Assembly (NCBI GenBank): GCA_023431285.1
Contig: JAEYXN010000090.1
Location: 1-41,351 of the forward strand
Length of the DNA: 41,351 bases
Direction: 5' to 3'
DNA from: Bacteroidota bacterium
Lineage (GTDB): Bacteria; Bacteroidota; Bacteroidia; Cytophagales; Cyclobacteriaceae
The position numbers and the translations under genes are program-made. Shown one piece after another: positions 24,901 through 30,969 of the stretch; the stretch's first letter is position 1, and each line of letters begins with the position of its first letter. The notes under the pieces were generated by a model. That model made no database searches and was not told the DNA's origin. It saw nothing but the letters and a program-made list of their open reading frames with translations.

Positions 24901-25248
24901 ATGGCACCAAAAAAGCCCGACGTGGAACAAGAACAAGCAATTCAAAACATTCAAACATCCCTCGACGAGTTCAAGAGGGCGCAGTACAATGTTGATTTTG
25001 AGATCAACCGAAAACTCGATGAAATGATGCGCGACCTGGCCCGCGTTGTCCGCGGTTTATACGGCGACAAGGACAATGATCAGCTCGGACTGGTGCAGCG
25101 TCAATCCAAGGACGAAGAACAGTTTAAAATTCTCGATCGGCGCGTTGCCAAGCTGGAGAAGTTCAACTGGAAGCTGGGCATGATCGGCGTCGGAGGAATG
25201 CTGCTGATTGAAATTTTGTGGAACCTTTTTAAGACCCTATTCAGATGA
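24901..25248 (+). CDS. Coiled-coil protein with C-terminal membrane anchor (holin-accessory candidate)
   Basis: The 115-aa protein has a long charged helix (EQEQAIQNIQTSLDEFKRAQ through about residue 85) and one hydrophobic segment near the C-terminus (LGMIGVGGMLLIEILWNLF, about 92-110). This layout, coiled coil then a tail membrane segment, resembles XhlA-type lysis accessory proteins. It is the first gene of the lysis block and overlaps the endolysin start by 4 bp. An AGGTAGAGGAG stretch just upstream of the ATG is a purine-rich ribosome site. Confidence 0.6.
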   Translation: MAPKKPDVEQEQAIQNIQTSLDEFKRAQYNVDFEINRKLDEMMRDLARVVRGLYGDKDNDQLGLVQRQSKDEEQFKILDRRVAKLEKFNWKLGMIGVGGMLLIEILWNLFKTLFR

Positions 25249-25736
25249 GACCTTACGAGATCGCAAGACAATATATTGGCCAGACGGAGAAACCCGGAAA
25301 CATGGGTTTCACTGACGTGGAGTTCGAACGCAAGATGCAGAAAGTTGGCTTTCAAAAGACGCACGCCTGGTGCGCCTACTTCACCGAGCTGGTATTCAAG
25401 GAAGCCTATCCTGAAAGACTCGCCGAGCTAGACAAGCTTTTTTCCGCCTCCACGATTCAAACGTTCAGAAACTTCAGGGATGCAGGCCACCTGATAGGCA
25501 ACGTTCCGCAGCTGGATGCCCTGGTGATCTGGCAACGGATCCGCTACGGATCGCCCCAGCCATTCGGTCATGCTGGCGTGGTCAGTAAGGTTATCGATGT
25601 GCATACGTTCAAAAGCATCGAAGGAAATACCAATGATGAAGGCGGTCCAGAGGGATACATCGTGGCAGAGAAAGACAGGAAAGTGCAGCTTAAGGTTCCC
25701 AACGGGCTCAAGCTGCTCGGATTTATAACGGTATGA
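25245..25736 (+). CDS. Endolysin with CHAP-type cysteine peptidase/amidase domain
   Basis: The 163-aa protein cuts peptidoglycan at lysis. The active-site cysteine is in HAWCAYFTELVF (about residue 43), the histidine in PFGHAGVVSKV (about 109) and a polar third residue in SIEGNTNDEGG (about 125-135). This is the Cys-His-Asn order of phage CHAP/TIGR02594-like endolysins. The protein has no signal peptide, so it needs a holin. It overlaps both neighbours by 4 bp. Confidence 0.85.
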   Translation: MRPYEIARQYIGQTEKPGNMGFTDVEFERKMQKVGFQKTHAWCAYFTELVFKEAYPERLAELDKLFSASTIQTFRNFRDAGHLIGNVPQLDALVIWQRIRYGSPQPFGHAGVVSKVIDVHTFKSIEGNTNDEGGPEGYIVAEKDRKVQLKVPNGLKLLGFITV

Positions 25737-26008
25737 GTATACGCGATTTTTTGAGAGAGACGGTCATGTTCCTCATCGACCGTGTGGACTGGATCAAAAC
25801 CATTGTTTGTATGGGGGTGGTCTCGGTATTTTGTTTTACCAGCTTTACGCTCGCGTACGTGGACATTCCCGAGCACAACCGGGATGTATTCAATCATTTT
25901 ACCGGGATCATCGACGCGGCCATGATGGCAGTCGTGGGCTACTATTTCGGTAGCTCGAAGAGCTCGCAACGAAAGGACGAAACAATTAAAGCGCAGACAG
26001 GAAAATGA
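25733..26008 (+). CDS. Small membrane protein, holin candidate
   Basis: The 91-aa protein has two hydrophobic segments (KTIVCMGVVSVFCFTSFTLA about residues 22-41; IIDAAMMAVVGYYFG about 60-74) and a charged C-terminal tail (SSKSSQRKDETIKAQ). Size, two membrane passes, charged end and position next to the endolysin fit a class II holin. A YYFGSSKSSQRKDE-type end recurs in phage membrane proteins near endolysins. No experimental family is recognised. Confidence 0.65.
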   Translation: MSIRDFLRETVMFLIDRVDWIKTIVCMGVVSVFCFTSFTLAYVDIPEHNRDVFNHFTGIIDAAMMAVVGYYFGSSKSSQRKDETIKAQTGK

Positions 26009-26496
26009 ACGAGGTGAGTGTAGGAACGATCGTATGCTTTGTCGGCTACCTGGTAGTGTCGCACGCGCGATTTGGGATGACCAAAAGTATTTCAGAAACC
26101 TGGTACCGCTGGATGGAGCACGACTTCTCCAGCGCATTTACCATATTTTCAGCGACGATCTGTGCCGGCGCGGTACTTCAATCAGTCTATCCATACACGC
26201 ATACCACCAAGCTGCTGCTCACACTCGCGGGATTTTTCATGTTCTGCGTATCCATTGCCTCCACTTATAAAGACCCGAAGGTGGAGCGGTTGCATTACTC
26301 GTTCGCCATACTGGCGATCGGCCTTGGTTTTGCCGCCATCTTTGTAGAGGACGCTGGCCGCTGGTGCCGGTGGGTCCCAGTGCCCGTCCTGCTGATCACC
26401 ACGGCGGCTATGCGCAAGTGGTGGCCCGCGAATATCACCTACAAGGTGGAGTGTGTGGCGTTTGTGGAAATCTTCGGCCGCCTGCTATTCGTATGA
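26005..26496 (+). CDS. Multi-pass membrane protein, 163 aa
   Basis: Four to five hydrophobic segments are visible (VGTIVCFVGYLVVSHA; FTIFSATICAGAVL; LLLTLAGFFMFCVSIA; FAILAIGLGFAAIF; VPVPVLLITTAAM). The loops are short, and the protein lies within the lysis block, overlapping its neighbours by 4 bp. It could be a second holin, an antiholin or a membrane factor of lysis. It is larger than usual holins, so I keep the call open. Confidence 0.55.
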   Translation: MNEVSVGTIVCFVGYLVVSHARFGMTKSISETWYRWMEHDFSSAFTIFSATICAGAVLQSVYPYTHTTKLLLTLAGFFMFCVSIASTYKDPKVERLHYSFAILAIGLGFAAIFVEDAGRWCRWVPVPVLLITTAAMRKWWPANITYKVECVAFVEIFGRLLFV

Positions 26497-27095
26497 AGCC
26501 GGTATTATGGATACTGGCCGGCGCGCTGATCGCGATGTGTGTTGTGAGGAGCTGCGGTATTTCCGATCGCACCTCCGCGCTGCAGCGTCGCTATGACTCG
26601 GTTGCGACAGTTGGAGTAATTCTGTCGTCGAGAGCGAAGGTTCTCGAGGGAAGGCTGGCCATGGAGCGGAATTTTTCCAGGTCGATCCAGCAGGCGGCAA
26701 AAAAGGAATCCGACAGTCTTATTGCTGTTGCTGACTGGTGGAGGAATCATCCGCGCGTGAAGACTATCCGAGAAACCATCCATGAAGTTGATACAGCCTT
26801 TGTGATTGATTCGATGTTGATCCGCTGGCAGAAAGAGAAGATCCTGGAGATCATCGCCCAGGACTCATCTTATAAGGCAACGGACAGCCTCTACCATCTG
26901 ACGCAGGATTCCGTAATAGAGAATCTCCGATATGGAATTCACGCGTTACAAAAAGTGCAGAAGCAAAATACCCGCTTGATGCAGTTTGGCTTTGCAGGAG
27001 GTCCAGGGTTTGTCGTTTCACCCGATGGCCGTGTGTATGGTGGCATGGCAGTAAGCGGAGGAATAGTAATCAGAATCCGGAAACGCTCACGGTGA
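26493..27095 (+). CDS. Membrane-anchored coiled-coil protein, spanin candidate
   Basis: Start chosen: ATG at 26493, which overlaps the preceding stop (ATGA). A longer frame to 26364 would run through the upstream gene. The 200-aa protein has an N-terminal hydrophobic segment (VLWILAGALIAMCVVRSCG, residues 4-22), then a periplasm-facing coiled coil (about 35-175) rich in R, E and Q. It ends in a Gly-rich, basic C-terminus. That is the topology of an inner-membrane spanin. The Cys at about 21 could also suggest a lipoprotein. It closes the lysis block and converges with the minus-strand region. Confidence 0.55.
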   Translation: MKPVLWILAGALIAMCVVRSCGISDRTSALQRRYDSVATVGVILSSRAKVLEGRLAMERNFSRSIQQAAKKESDSLIAVADWWRNHPRVKTIRETIHEVDTAFVIDSMLIRWQKEKILEIIAQDSSYKATDSLYHLTQDSVIENLRYGIHALQKVQKQNTRLMQFGFAGGPGFVVSPDGRVYGGMAVSGGIVIRIRKRSR

Positions 27096-27440
27096 CTCGT
27101 CGTAATCACCATCGCCGGTGACGAAGTTCCCCGCGGACATCTCGTCAAGTTTGGCTTTAAGATAATCGATCAAAGCAGCCTTATCCACACCATACTTTTG
27201 CACGAGCGTTCCGAAACACGCAAATATACCCAGCAGAAACAACCGCGTCGCTGTATTGAGACCGTTCTCATTAGGCACACCTTTTTCTACATACTGTGAG
27301 ACATCGAGAGCGCCCATAGGAATTATTCTCACTTTAGTCTCCAGTATCCTGGACGTCTTGTCGCCAAAACGATGTTCAAATTTGCTTTTGGTGATGGCCT
27401 CGATGGTGAAGACTCGTTTCTTTTCAGGATTGATTTCCAT
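27087..27440 (-). CDS. Hypothetical protein, 117 aa, last gene of the DGR operon
   Basis: I do not recognise this protein. Its first half is strand-like and basic (KRVFTIEAITKSKFEHRFGD), its second half helical (NTATRLFLLGIFACFGTLVQ; KAALIDYLKAKLDEM), with an acidic end. It is not a four-helix Avd protein by pattern. It lies 27 bp after the 99-aa gene, downstream of the reverse transcriptase, so it is probably on the same transcript. Its stop overlaps that of the convergent spanin-like gene by 9 bp. Confidence 0.6.
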   Translation of the reverse strand: MEINPEKKRVFTIEAITKSKFEHRFGDKTSRILETKVRIIPMGALDVSQYVEKGVPNENGLNTATRLFLLGIFACFGTLVQKYGVDKAALIDYLKAKLDEMSAGNFVTGDGDYDESP

Positions 27441-27467
27441 TACACACTCCGGTTTTGATATTGGTAT

Positions 27468-27767
27468 TTAAGTGAACTCGTAAAACTCATTGTCCTTCTT
27501 GATGACCGTTTCAAATGGGAAACAATCTTTCGGGACCCGCTCGATTTGGTCGATCAGCACGTTGGACCCGGTGAATACGATGCGCTTCTCGCCATCGTGC
27601 TTTTCAATTTGCAGTGTCAGCAAATTAGTACCTGCCTTTTTCTTTGATGGCTCGATTTTAAAGGCAACAACCGTGACGCGCAAATTCAGTATGCGCTGTA
27701 GCTGGATCTTCTCGCCGACGAACGCGTTTACTTTCGGCTTGATATTAAACTCGCTGAAGTTCTTCAT
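27468..27767 (-). CDS. Small protein coupled to the DGR reverse transcriptase, 99 aa
   Basis: This 99-aa protein starts inside the last codons of the reverse transcriptase (4-bp ATGA overlap), so the two are translationally coupled. It is strand-rich: INLRVTVV-like segments, FKIEPSKKKAGTNLLTLQIE, KRIVFTGSNVLIDQIERV, and an ending FPFETVIKKDNEFYEFT. The layout of short strands around a central helix might be an OB-like fold. I recall similar small genes near phage RT genes in Bacteroidota. Its likely role is a DGR accessory, replacing Avd or binding the template RNA/cDNA. That is inference. Confidence 0.65.
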   Translation of the reverse strand: MKNFSEFNIKPKVNAFVGEKIQLQRILNLRVTVVAFKIEPSKKKAGTNLLTLQIEKHDGEKRIVFTGSNVLIDQIERVPKDCFPFETVIKKDNEFYEFT

Positions 27768-28714
27768 GCACCAATGAGTTTCTTAGTAAGATGCCGTGCG
27801 TTGCAATGACTCAGCCATCCCAGGTATGAGGCCGTAGACGGATGCTCACGATGCCTGGCTAGTTTCCTGGCAAAATTCTGCTTGATCTTTTTTCTAATCC
27901 GCACGTGTGAATGCCTGAACACATATCCGACAAAGTCTATTCCGCGGGAGGCTACAGGAAAGACCTGGTGGTTTTCTTTGATCTCCAGCTGGAGCTCTTC
28001 CATGTACAATTTAATGTCCTCCAGGAGCGCGTGAAGGCCCGGCTTTGCGGCACCCAGAATGACGATGTCGTCGCAGTAACGATAATAATAAGTCACGCCC
28101 TTTTCCTCCTTCAACCAGTGATCGAAGTATGACAGATAGAAATTAGCCAGGAACTGACTCAGGTAATTACCAATGGGAAGTCCCGGGGCGCTGTCAATGA
28201 TCTCGTCCAGGAGCCACAACAGCTGAGGATCCTTGAACTTTCTCCGAAGCAATCCTTTAAGTGTGTAGTGATCGATGCTGGGGTAAAACTTTCTGACATC
28301 GAATTTGAGGCAGTACCTGGTGCCAGCCTCGTCCGTGAGATCCCGCCGGAGCTTCCTGAGCAACAGGTGAATTCCACGGGACTTTATGCAGCTGTAGGTG
28401 TCGGCCGTAAACGAGTTCACGAAGATCGGTTCCAGCACATTCATGATTGCGTGATGGGTGATCCTGTCGGGAAAATAAGGCAACCGATAAACCATCCTCT
28501 CCTTTGGTTCAAACACTTTAAAAATATCGTACCGGGAAGTTCGATATGTTTGATTCAGTAGTGAGTCTCGTAATGCATGGAGGTTTTGGATTTTATTCTT
28601 GTTGTGGAGGACAACACCATATTGACCCGACTTACCCTTCTGAGCTTTCCTGTCAGCCTCCTCAAGGTTCTCCATGCTGGCAATACGTTCGAATAGATCT
28701 CCGACCCTTTTCAT
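27764..28714 (-). CDS. Diversity-generating retroelement reverse transcriptase
   Basis: This 316-aa RT copies the template RNA into error-prone cDNA. The palm motifs are in order: VYRLPYFPDRITHHAIMNVL (about 75-94), LKFDVRKFYPSIDH (catalytic Asp about 139), LPIGNYLSQFLANFYLS (179-195) and YYYRYCDDIVILG (catalytic CDD, about 213-216). The [LIV]GxxxSQ form (IGNYLSQ), where other RTs have QGxxxSP, is diagnostic of DGR RTs. The C-terminal part is basic, the expected thumb/RNA-binding region. It lies about 107 bp downstream of the template repeat and next to four target genes. Confidence 0.95.
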   Translation of the reverse strand: MKRVGDLFERIASMENLEEADRKAQKGKSGQYGVVLHNKNKIQNLHALRDSLLNQTYRTSRYDIFKVFEPKERMVYRLPYFPDRITHHAIMNVLEPIFVNSFTADTYSCIKSRGIHLLLRKLRRDLTDEAGTRYCLKFDVRKFYPSIDHYTLKGLLRRKFKDPQLLWLLDEIIDSAPGLPIGNYLSQFLANFYLSYFDHWLKEEKGVTYYYRYCDDIVILGAAKPGLHALLEDIKLYMEELQLEIKENHQVFPVASRGIDFVGYVFRHSHVRIRKKIKQNFARKLARHREHPSTASYLGWLSHCNARHLTKKLIGA

Positions 28715-28782
28715 AATGCTTTGCTTTTCGTGAGTCGCCTTCCCTTTAATGGTACCAACGCCTCAGAATATTTCGTGATGTT

Positions 28783-28796
28783 TTGCCAAGTGGCAA
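28783..28796 (-). ncRNA. Hairpin in the TR-RT spacer
   Basis: TTGCC, a 4-base loop and GGCAA lie 26 bp past the 3' end of the template repeat on the same strand. DGR template RNAs are longer than the TR and contain a structured spacer needed for RT priming, and this hairpin is in the right place. It is short, so this is only suggestive. Confidence 0.35.
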
Positions 28797-28821
28797 GGCC
28801 TGCGAATAGCAATTACTTAAA

Positions 28822-28901
28822 ATGCATAGGTGGGAGCTGACATTCGAATTCGAATTCCAGTTATCGTAGTCGTTGAACTGAAAGCCGGACGAACTCCGCT
28901 C
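28822..28901 (-). repeat. DGR template repeat (TR)
   Basis: An 80-bp stretch on the minus strand, in the gap between target gene 1 and the RT gene, is the unmutated master of the four variable repeats. In its 76-bp core (28822-28897) it has 19 A on the coding strand, and 18 of them differ in at least one VR. Among 57 non-A positions compared with four VRs (228 comparisons), I find one difference (28869 in VR1). AAY codons (Asn) dominate the sites that vary. The in-frame reading is SSGFQFNDYDNWNSNSNV. No gene uses it. Confidence 0.95.
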
Positions 28902-28929
28902 ACTATCCACACAGCCTAAAATTTTCTCT

Positions 28930-29313
28930 TTACAAATACTCGTTGTATAACTCCTCGAACGTCTCGGCAACATACTCAGCAACCTCCCTGGAAAGGAAGC
29001 AAAGGCGGGAGCCGACAGTCGAACCCGAACCCCAGGAATCGTAATCGTCGAACCGAAAGCCGGACGAACCCCGCGCCTTATAGAACCATGCCTCATACTT
29101 AATCTGATTCGAGTCACCGAAATCGACAACCCACGGGGCACCGTCGTTAGCAATCATGTTTGCTGCTTCAACGATGATGACCAGCTTTGCGTGAGCGATC
29201 ATCGAGCGCACGTGTCTTTCTGGATAGCGCGAAAAATCCGGTAGTACATTTTCAGGATCGATCGATAGTACCGCGCAGGCATCCGCAAATGTTTTGAGTT
29301 GATTCAATTCCAT
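28930..29313 (-). CDS. DGR target protein 1, 127 aa
   Basis: The protein has an N-terminal helical domain (TFADACAVLSIDPENVLPDF; HAKLVIIVEAANMIA), a YEAWF-type aromatic turn, then the variable repeat (residues about 81-106). Its readout is SGFRFDDYDSWGSGSTVGSR. A constant end LCFLSREVAEYVAETFEELY follows. The VR is internal, about 22 codons before the stop. It has no signal or membrane segment. VR1 has the single non-A difference from the TR. It pairs most closely with target 2. The fold is unknown to me, and a lectin-like binding role is assumed by analogy only. Confidence 0.85.
   Translation of the reverse strand: MELNQLKTFADACAVLSIDPENVLPDFSRYPERHVRSMIAHAKLVIIVEAANMIANDGAPWVVDFGDSNQIKYEAWFYKARGSSGFRFDDYDSWGSGSTVGSRLCFLSREVAEYVAETFEELYNEYL
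28997..29072 (-). repeat. Variable repeat 1 (VR1)
   Basis: It aligns to the template repeat without gaps. Relative to the TR it differs mainly at template-A positions, plus one other position (TR 28869). The 3' end (minus strand) has the four fixed differences shared by all VRs. Confidence 0.93.
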
Positions 29314-29321
29314 AGCAGTCT

Positions 29322-29714
29322 TTAGTTAAAAAAGTACGAACGATATAAATCCAGGAATGTGGTCGCCACATACTCACCCACCTCTCTGGAAAGGAAGCAA
29401 AGGCGGGAGCCGACATACGAATACGAATGCCAGAGATCGAAGTCGCCGAACCGAAAGCCGGACGAACCCCGGTACATCTCAAACCACGGGTAATATTTCC
29501 ACTGGTTGTTGTTGGTCCAATCTGGTTTCCACTCCACTCCCTTATTCGCCAGGCGATTTGCGGCCCGCGCGATGATCACCAATTTCGCATGAGCGATCAT
29601 AGCGCTGTGATCCTGGACGGGATAACATGAAAAATCAGGGATCACCTTTTCCGGATCCAGGCCTTCAATCTTGCACGCGTCTTCGAAGGTCTTCAGGTTC
29701 TTTAGTTCTTTCAT
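29322..29714 (-). CDS. DGR target protein 2, 130 aa
   Basis: This is a paralogue of target 1 with the same N-terminal block (TFEDACKIEGLDPEKVIPDF; HAKLVIIARAANRLA) and a KPDWTNNNQWKYYPWF linker. The variable repeat at residues about 82-107 reads SGFRFGDFDLWHSYSYVGSR. The end is LCFLSREVGEYVATTFLDLY. Relative to target 1, nearly all changes in the repeat fall at template-A positions. It is separated from target 1 by 8 bp and from target 3 by 11 bp, so all four belong to one operon. Function of the family unknown. Confidence 0.85.
   Translation of the reverse strand: MKELKNLKTFEDACKIEGLDPEKVIPDFSCYPVQDHSAMIAHAKLVIIARAANRLANKGVEWKPDWTNNNQWKYYPWFEMYRGSSGFRFGDFDLWHSYSYVGSRLCFLSREVGEYVATTFLDLYRSYFFN
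29395..29470 (-). repeat. Variable repeat 2 (VR2)
   Basis: It aligns to the template repeat without gaps, and every difference in the core is at a template-A position. Confidence 0.93.
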
Positions 29715-29725
29715 AGCCGGCGATT

Positions 29726-30181
29726 TCAGATAACCATTAGCATTCTGTACACGTCCACGAATTGCTTGCCTGCGTACTCAGCCAGCTCCTGGCTTTTAAA
29801 GCAAAGGCGGGAGCCGACAGTCGAATTCGAAAGCCAGCAATCGCAGCCGCCGAACCGAAAGCCGGACGAACTCCCTCGCATATCGAACCATGGATAGTAG
29901 TTAATTTCATCCTCATCGTCCCAGTTCGGTTGCCATCCTTCGTTAAGTGACTCCGCCAGTAACCTAAGGATCATATACGCCCGTACATCACTTGGCAGGT
30001 CAATGTTCTGTTGATTGAAGGTCACCTCACTTTCCCATCCATGGAAAGCAAGAACATCGTTCACGGTTTTAAATCTGAGCCTTACATCTTTCGGCTTTTC
30101 CTTCAGGACGATCTCTCCGGTATTGTTGTCGACCGAGTCGAACTGATAGCCTTCCGGAATAGGCATTTTGAGAGTTTGCAT
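29726..30181 (-). CDS. DGR target protein 3, 151 aa
   Basis: It has a different N-terminus (PIPEGYQFDSVDNNTGEIVL, a short strand-rich part) joined to a RLLAESLNEGWQPNW linker and INYYPWFDMRG. The variable repeat at about 103-128 reads SGFRFGGCDCWLSNSTVGSR. The constant end is LCFKSQELAEYAGKQF. The flank after the repeat is nearly identical in DNA to that of target 4, a sign of recent duplication. A perfect 6-bp hairpin starts 5 bp past the repeat. Two cysteines appear in the variable part (GGCDCW). Confidence 0.85.
   Translation of the reverse strand: MQTLKMPIPEGYQFDSVDNNTGEIVLKEKPKDVRLRFKTVNDVLAFHGWESEVTFNQQNIDLPSDVRAYMILRLLAESLNEGWQPNWDDEDEINYYPWFDMRGSSSGFRFGGCDCWLSNSTVGSRLCFKSQELAEYAGKQFVDVYRMLMVI
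29780..29794 (-). promoter_or_regulatory. Hairpin just after VR3
   Basis: AGCCAG, loop GAG, CTGGCT form a perfect 6-bp inverted repeat starting about 5 bp past the end of VR3 on the coding strand. DGRs such as that of phage BPP-1 need a similar hairpin or cruciform just after the VR for efficient target recognition. The same element follows VR4. VR1 and VR2 have only imperfect equivalents. Confidence 0.6.
29799..29874 (-). repeat. Variable repeat 3 (VR3)
   Basis: It aligns to the template repeat without gaps, and every difference in the core is at a template-A position. Followed on the coding strand by a perfect hairpin (29780-29794). Confidence 0.93.
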
Positions 30182-30200
30182 TTTCTTATTAAAGGGGTTT

Positions 30201-30764
30201 TTATTCTATGATCATGAATCGCCTGTATAGATCGATAAATTGCTTGCTTGCGTACTCAGCCAGCTCCTGGCTTTTAAAGCAAAGGCGGGAGCCGACAGAC
30301 GAACGCGAATACCAGGCATCGTAGACGTAGAACTGAAAGCCGGACGAACCCCCTCGCATATCGAACCACACGACATACTTATATTGGTTTGCATCCGTCC
30401 AATCCGGGAGCCAGCCTTCGTTCAGTGTTCTTGTCAGCATCTTCAAGAGGCGATATGCTATCTCGTCGTCTTCAAGGCCGTCACACCACCGATCGAAATC
30501 CTCTTGAGAAAGGCTATTCCAGTTGAGTAGATCGTGCACGGTCTTAATTCGATCAGTGATTAGCTTAGGCGTGTCTCTTTCCTGGGCCAGCCTTCCGTAA
30601 TCCTCGGCGATCTTTTCTGCCTGCGGCTTGTATTCGTCTATCCAGTAGGCGAGTTGCTTTTTGAGTGCGTCACGCTCGGCTTTTACGATGACTAGTTCAG
30701 TATCGAGCCTAACCAGTTCGGCTGTGACTGCGTTGGGGTTTGATAGGTTTAGTTTAGCTTCCAT
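30201..30764 (-). CDS. DGR target protein 4 with coiled-coil N-terminus, 187 aa
   Basis: This is the first gene of the target operon. The N-terminal part is a coiled coil (VRLDTELVIVKAERDALKKQ onward), then a helical domain with LTRTLNEGWLPDWTDANQY and VVWFDMRG. The variable repeat at about 138-163 reads SGFQFYVYDAWYSRSSVGSR. The end is LCFKSQELAEYASKQFIDLY. The coiled coil suggests this variant is an oligomer. A structured non-coding region lies just upstream. Like the others, it is cytosolic by sequence. Confidence 0.85.
   Translation of the reverse strand: MEAKLNLSNPNAVTAELVRLDTELVIVKAERDALKKQLAYWIDEYKPQAEKIAEDYGRLAQERDTPKLITDRIKTVHDLLNWNSLSQEDFDRWCDGLEDDEIAYRLLKMLTRTLNEGWLPDWTDANQYKYVVWFDMRGGSSGFQFYVYDAWYSRSSVGSRLCFKSQELAEYASKQFIDLYRRFMIIE
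30258..30272 (-). promoter_or_regulatory. Hairpin just after VR4
   Basis: This is the same 15-bp element as after VR3, at the same distance from the repeat. It lies in coding sequence (KSQELAEY), so its conservation may also reflect the protein. Confidence 0.6.
30277..30352 (-). repeat. Variable repeat 4 (VR4)
   Basis: It aligns to the template repeat without gaps, and every difference in the core is at a template-A position. Followed on the coding strand by a perfect hairpin (30258-30272). Confidence 0.93.
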
Positions 30765-30783
30765 TTAATTATCGTGCTCTATT

Positions 30784-30941
30784 GGTTTAAAGTTTGGGAG
30801 GCTTTTTTGGCTGTCTATCTACTTAGCTGGATAATCCAGTACCAACCCGGGTATTCCTCGCTCACTGCACGGCCAATTGTTCTACCCCGCTACGTGCTTC
30901 ACGGGCAATTATAGTGGCTTACGTGAACCGCCTCCCTAACC
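30784..30941 (-). ncRNA. Candidate structured RNA or leader upstream of the DGR target operon
   Basis: The 205-bp gap 30765-30969 has no gene. On the minus strand it can fold into a closed multi-hairpin RNA. The closing stem is GGGAGGC (30930-30936) with GCCTCCC (30796-30802). Inside, TTCACG pairs with CGTGAA, GCACG with CGTGC, and CTGGA with TCCAG. Complementary AATTG and CAATT stretches in two loops could form a kissing contact. GC-rich, hairpin-dense sequence is unlike its surroundings. I match it to no known RNA family. Confidence 0.5.
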
Positions 30942-30969
30942 GGACGGCATATCTTATGTTTTAGAATTC

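Noticed and set aside
28746..29153. An ORF through the template repeat that encodes a VR-like protein
   Set aside because: It is just the in-frame readout of the template repeat, without the upstream domains of the targets, and it overlaps target gene 1 in another frame.
28822..30352. CRISPR array, because of regularly repeated sequences
   Set aside because: The repeats are about 400-480 bp apart inside genes and differ at template-A sites, so they are DGR repeats.
28930..30764. C-type lectin fold for the target proteins
   Set aside because: Most known DGR targets use this fold, but I could not recognise the motifs in these sequences, so I did not assign it.
30784..30941. Retron-type ncRNA (inverted ends flanking hairpins) paired with the RT
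   Set aside because: The RT carries DGR motifs and lies 2 kb away beyond four genes and a template repeat. The retron RT usually sits directly next to its msr-msd. The stem is better read as a leader or separate ncRNA.
30784..30941. tRNA gene in the structured gap (GGTAGAACAATTGG looks like a D-arm)
   Set aside because: No matching acceptor stem, anticodon stem or TTCGA T-loop could be found at tRNA spacing.
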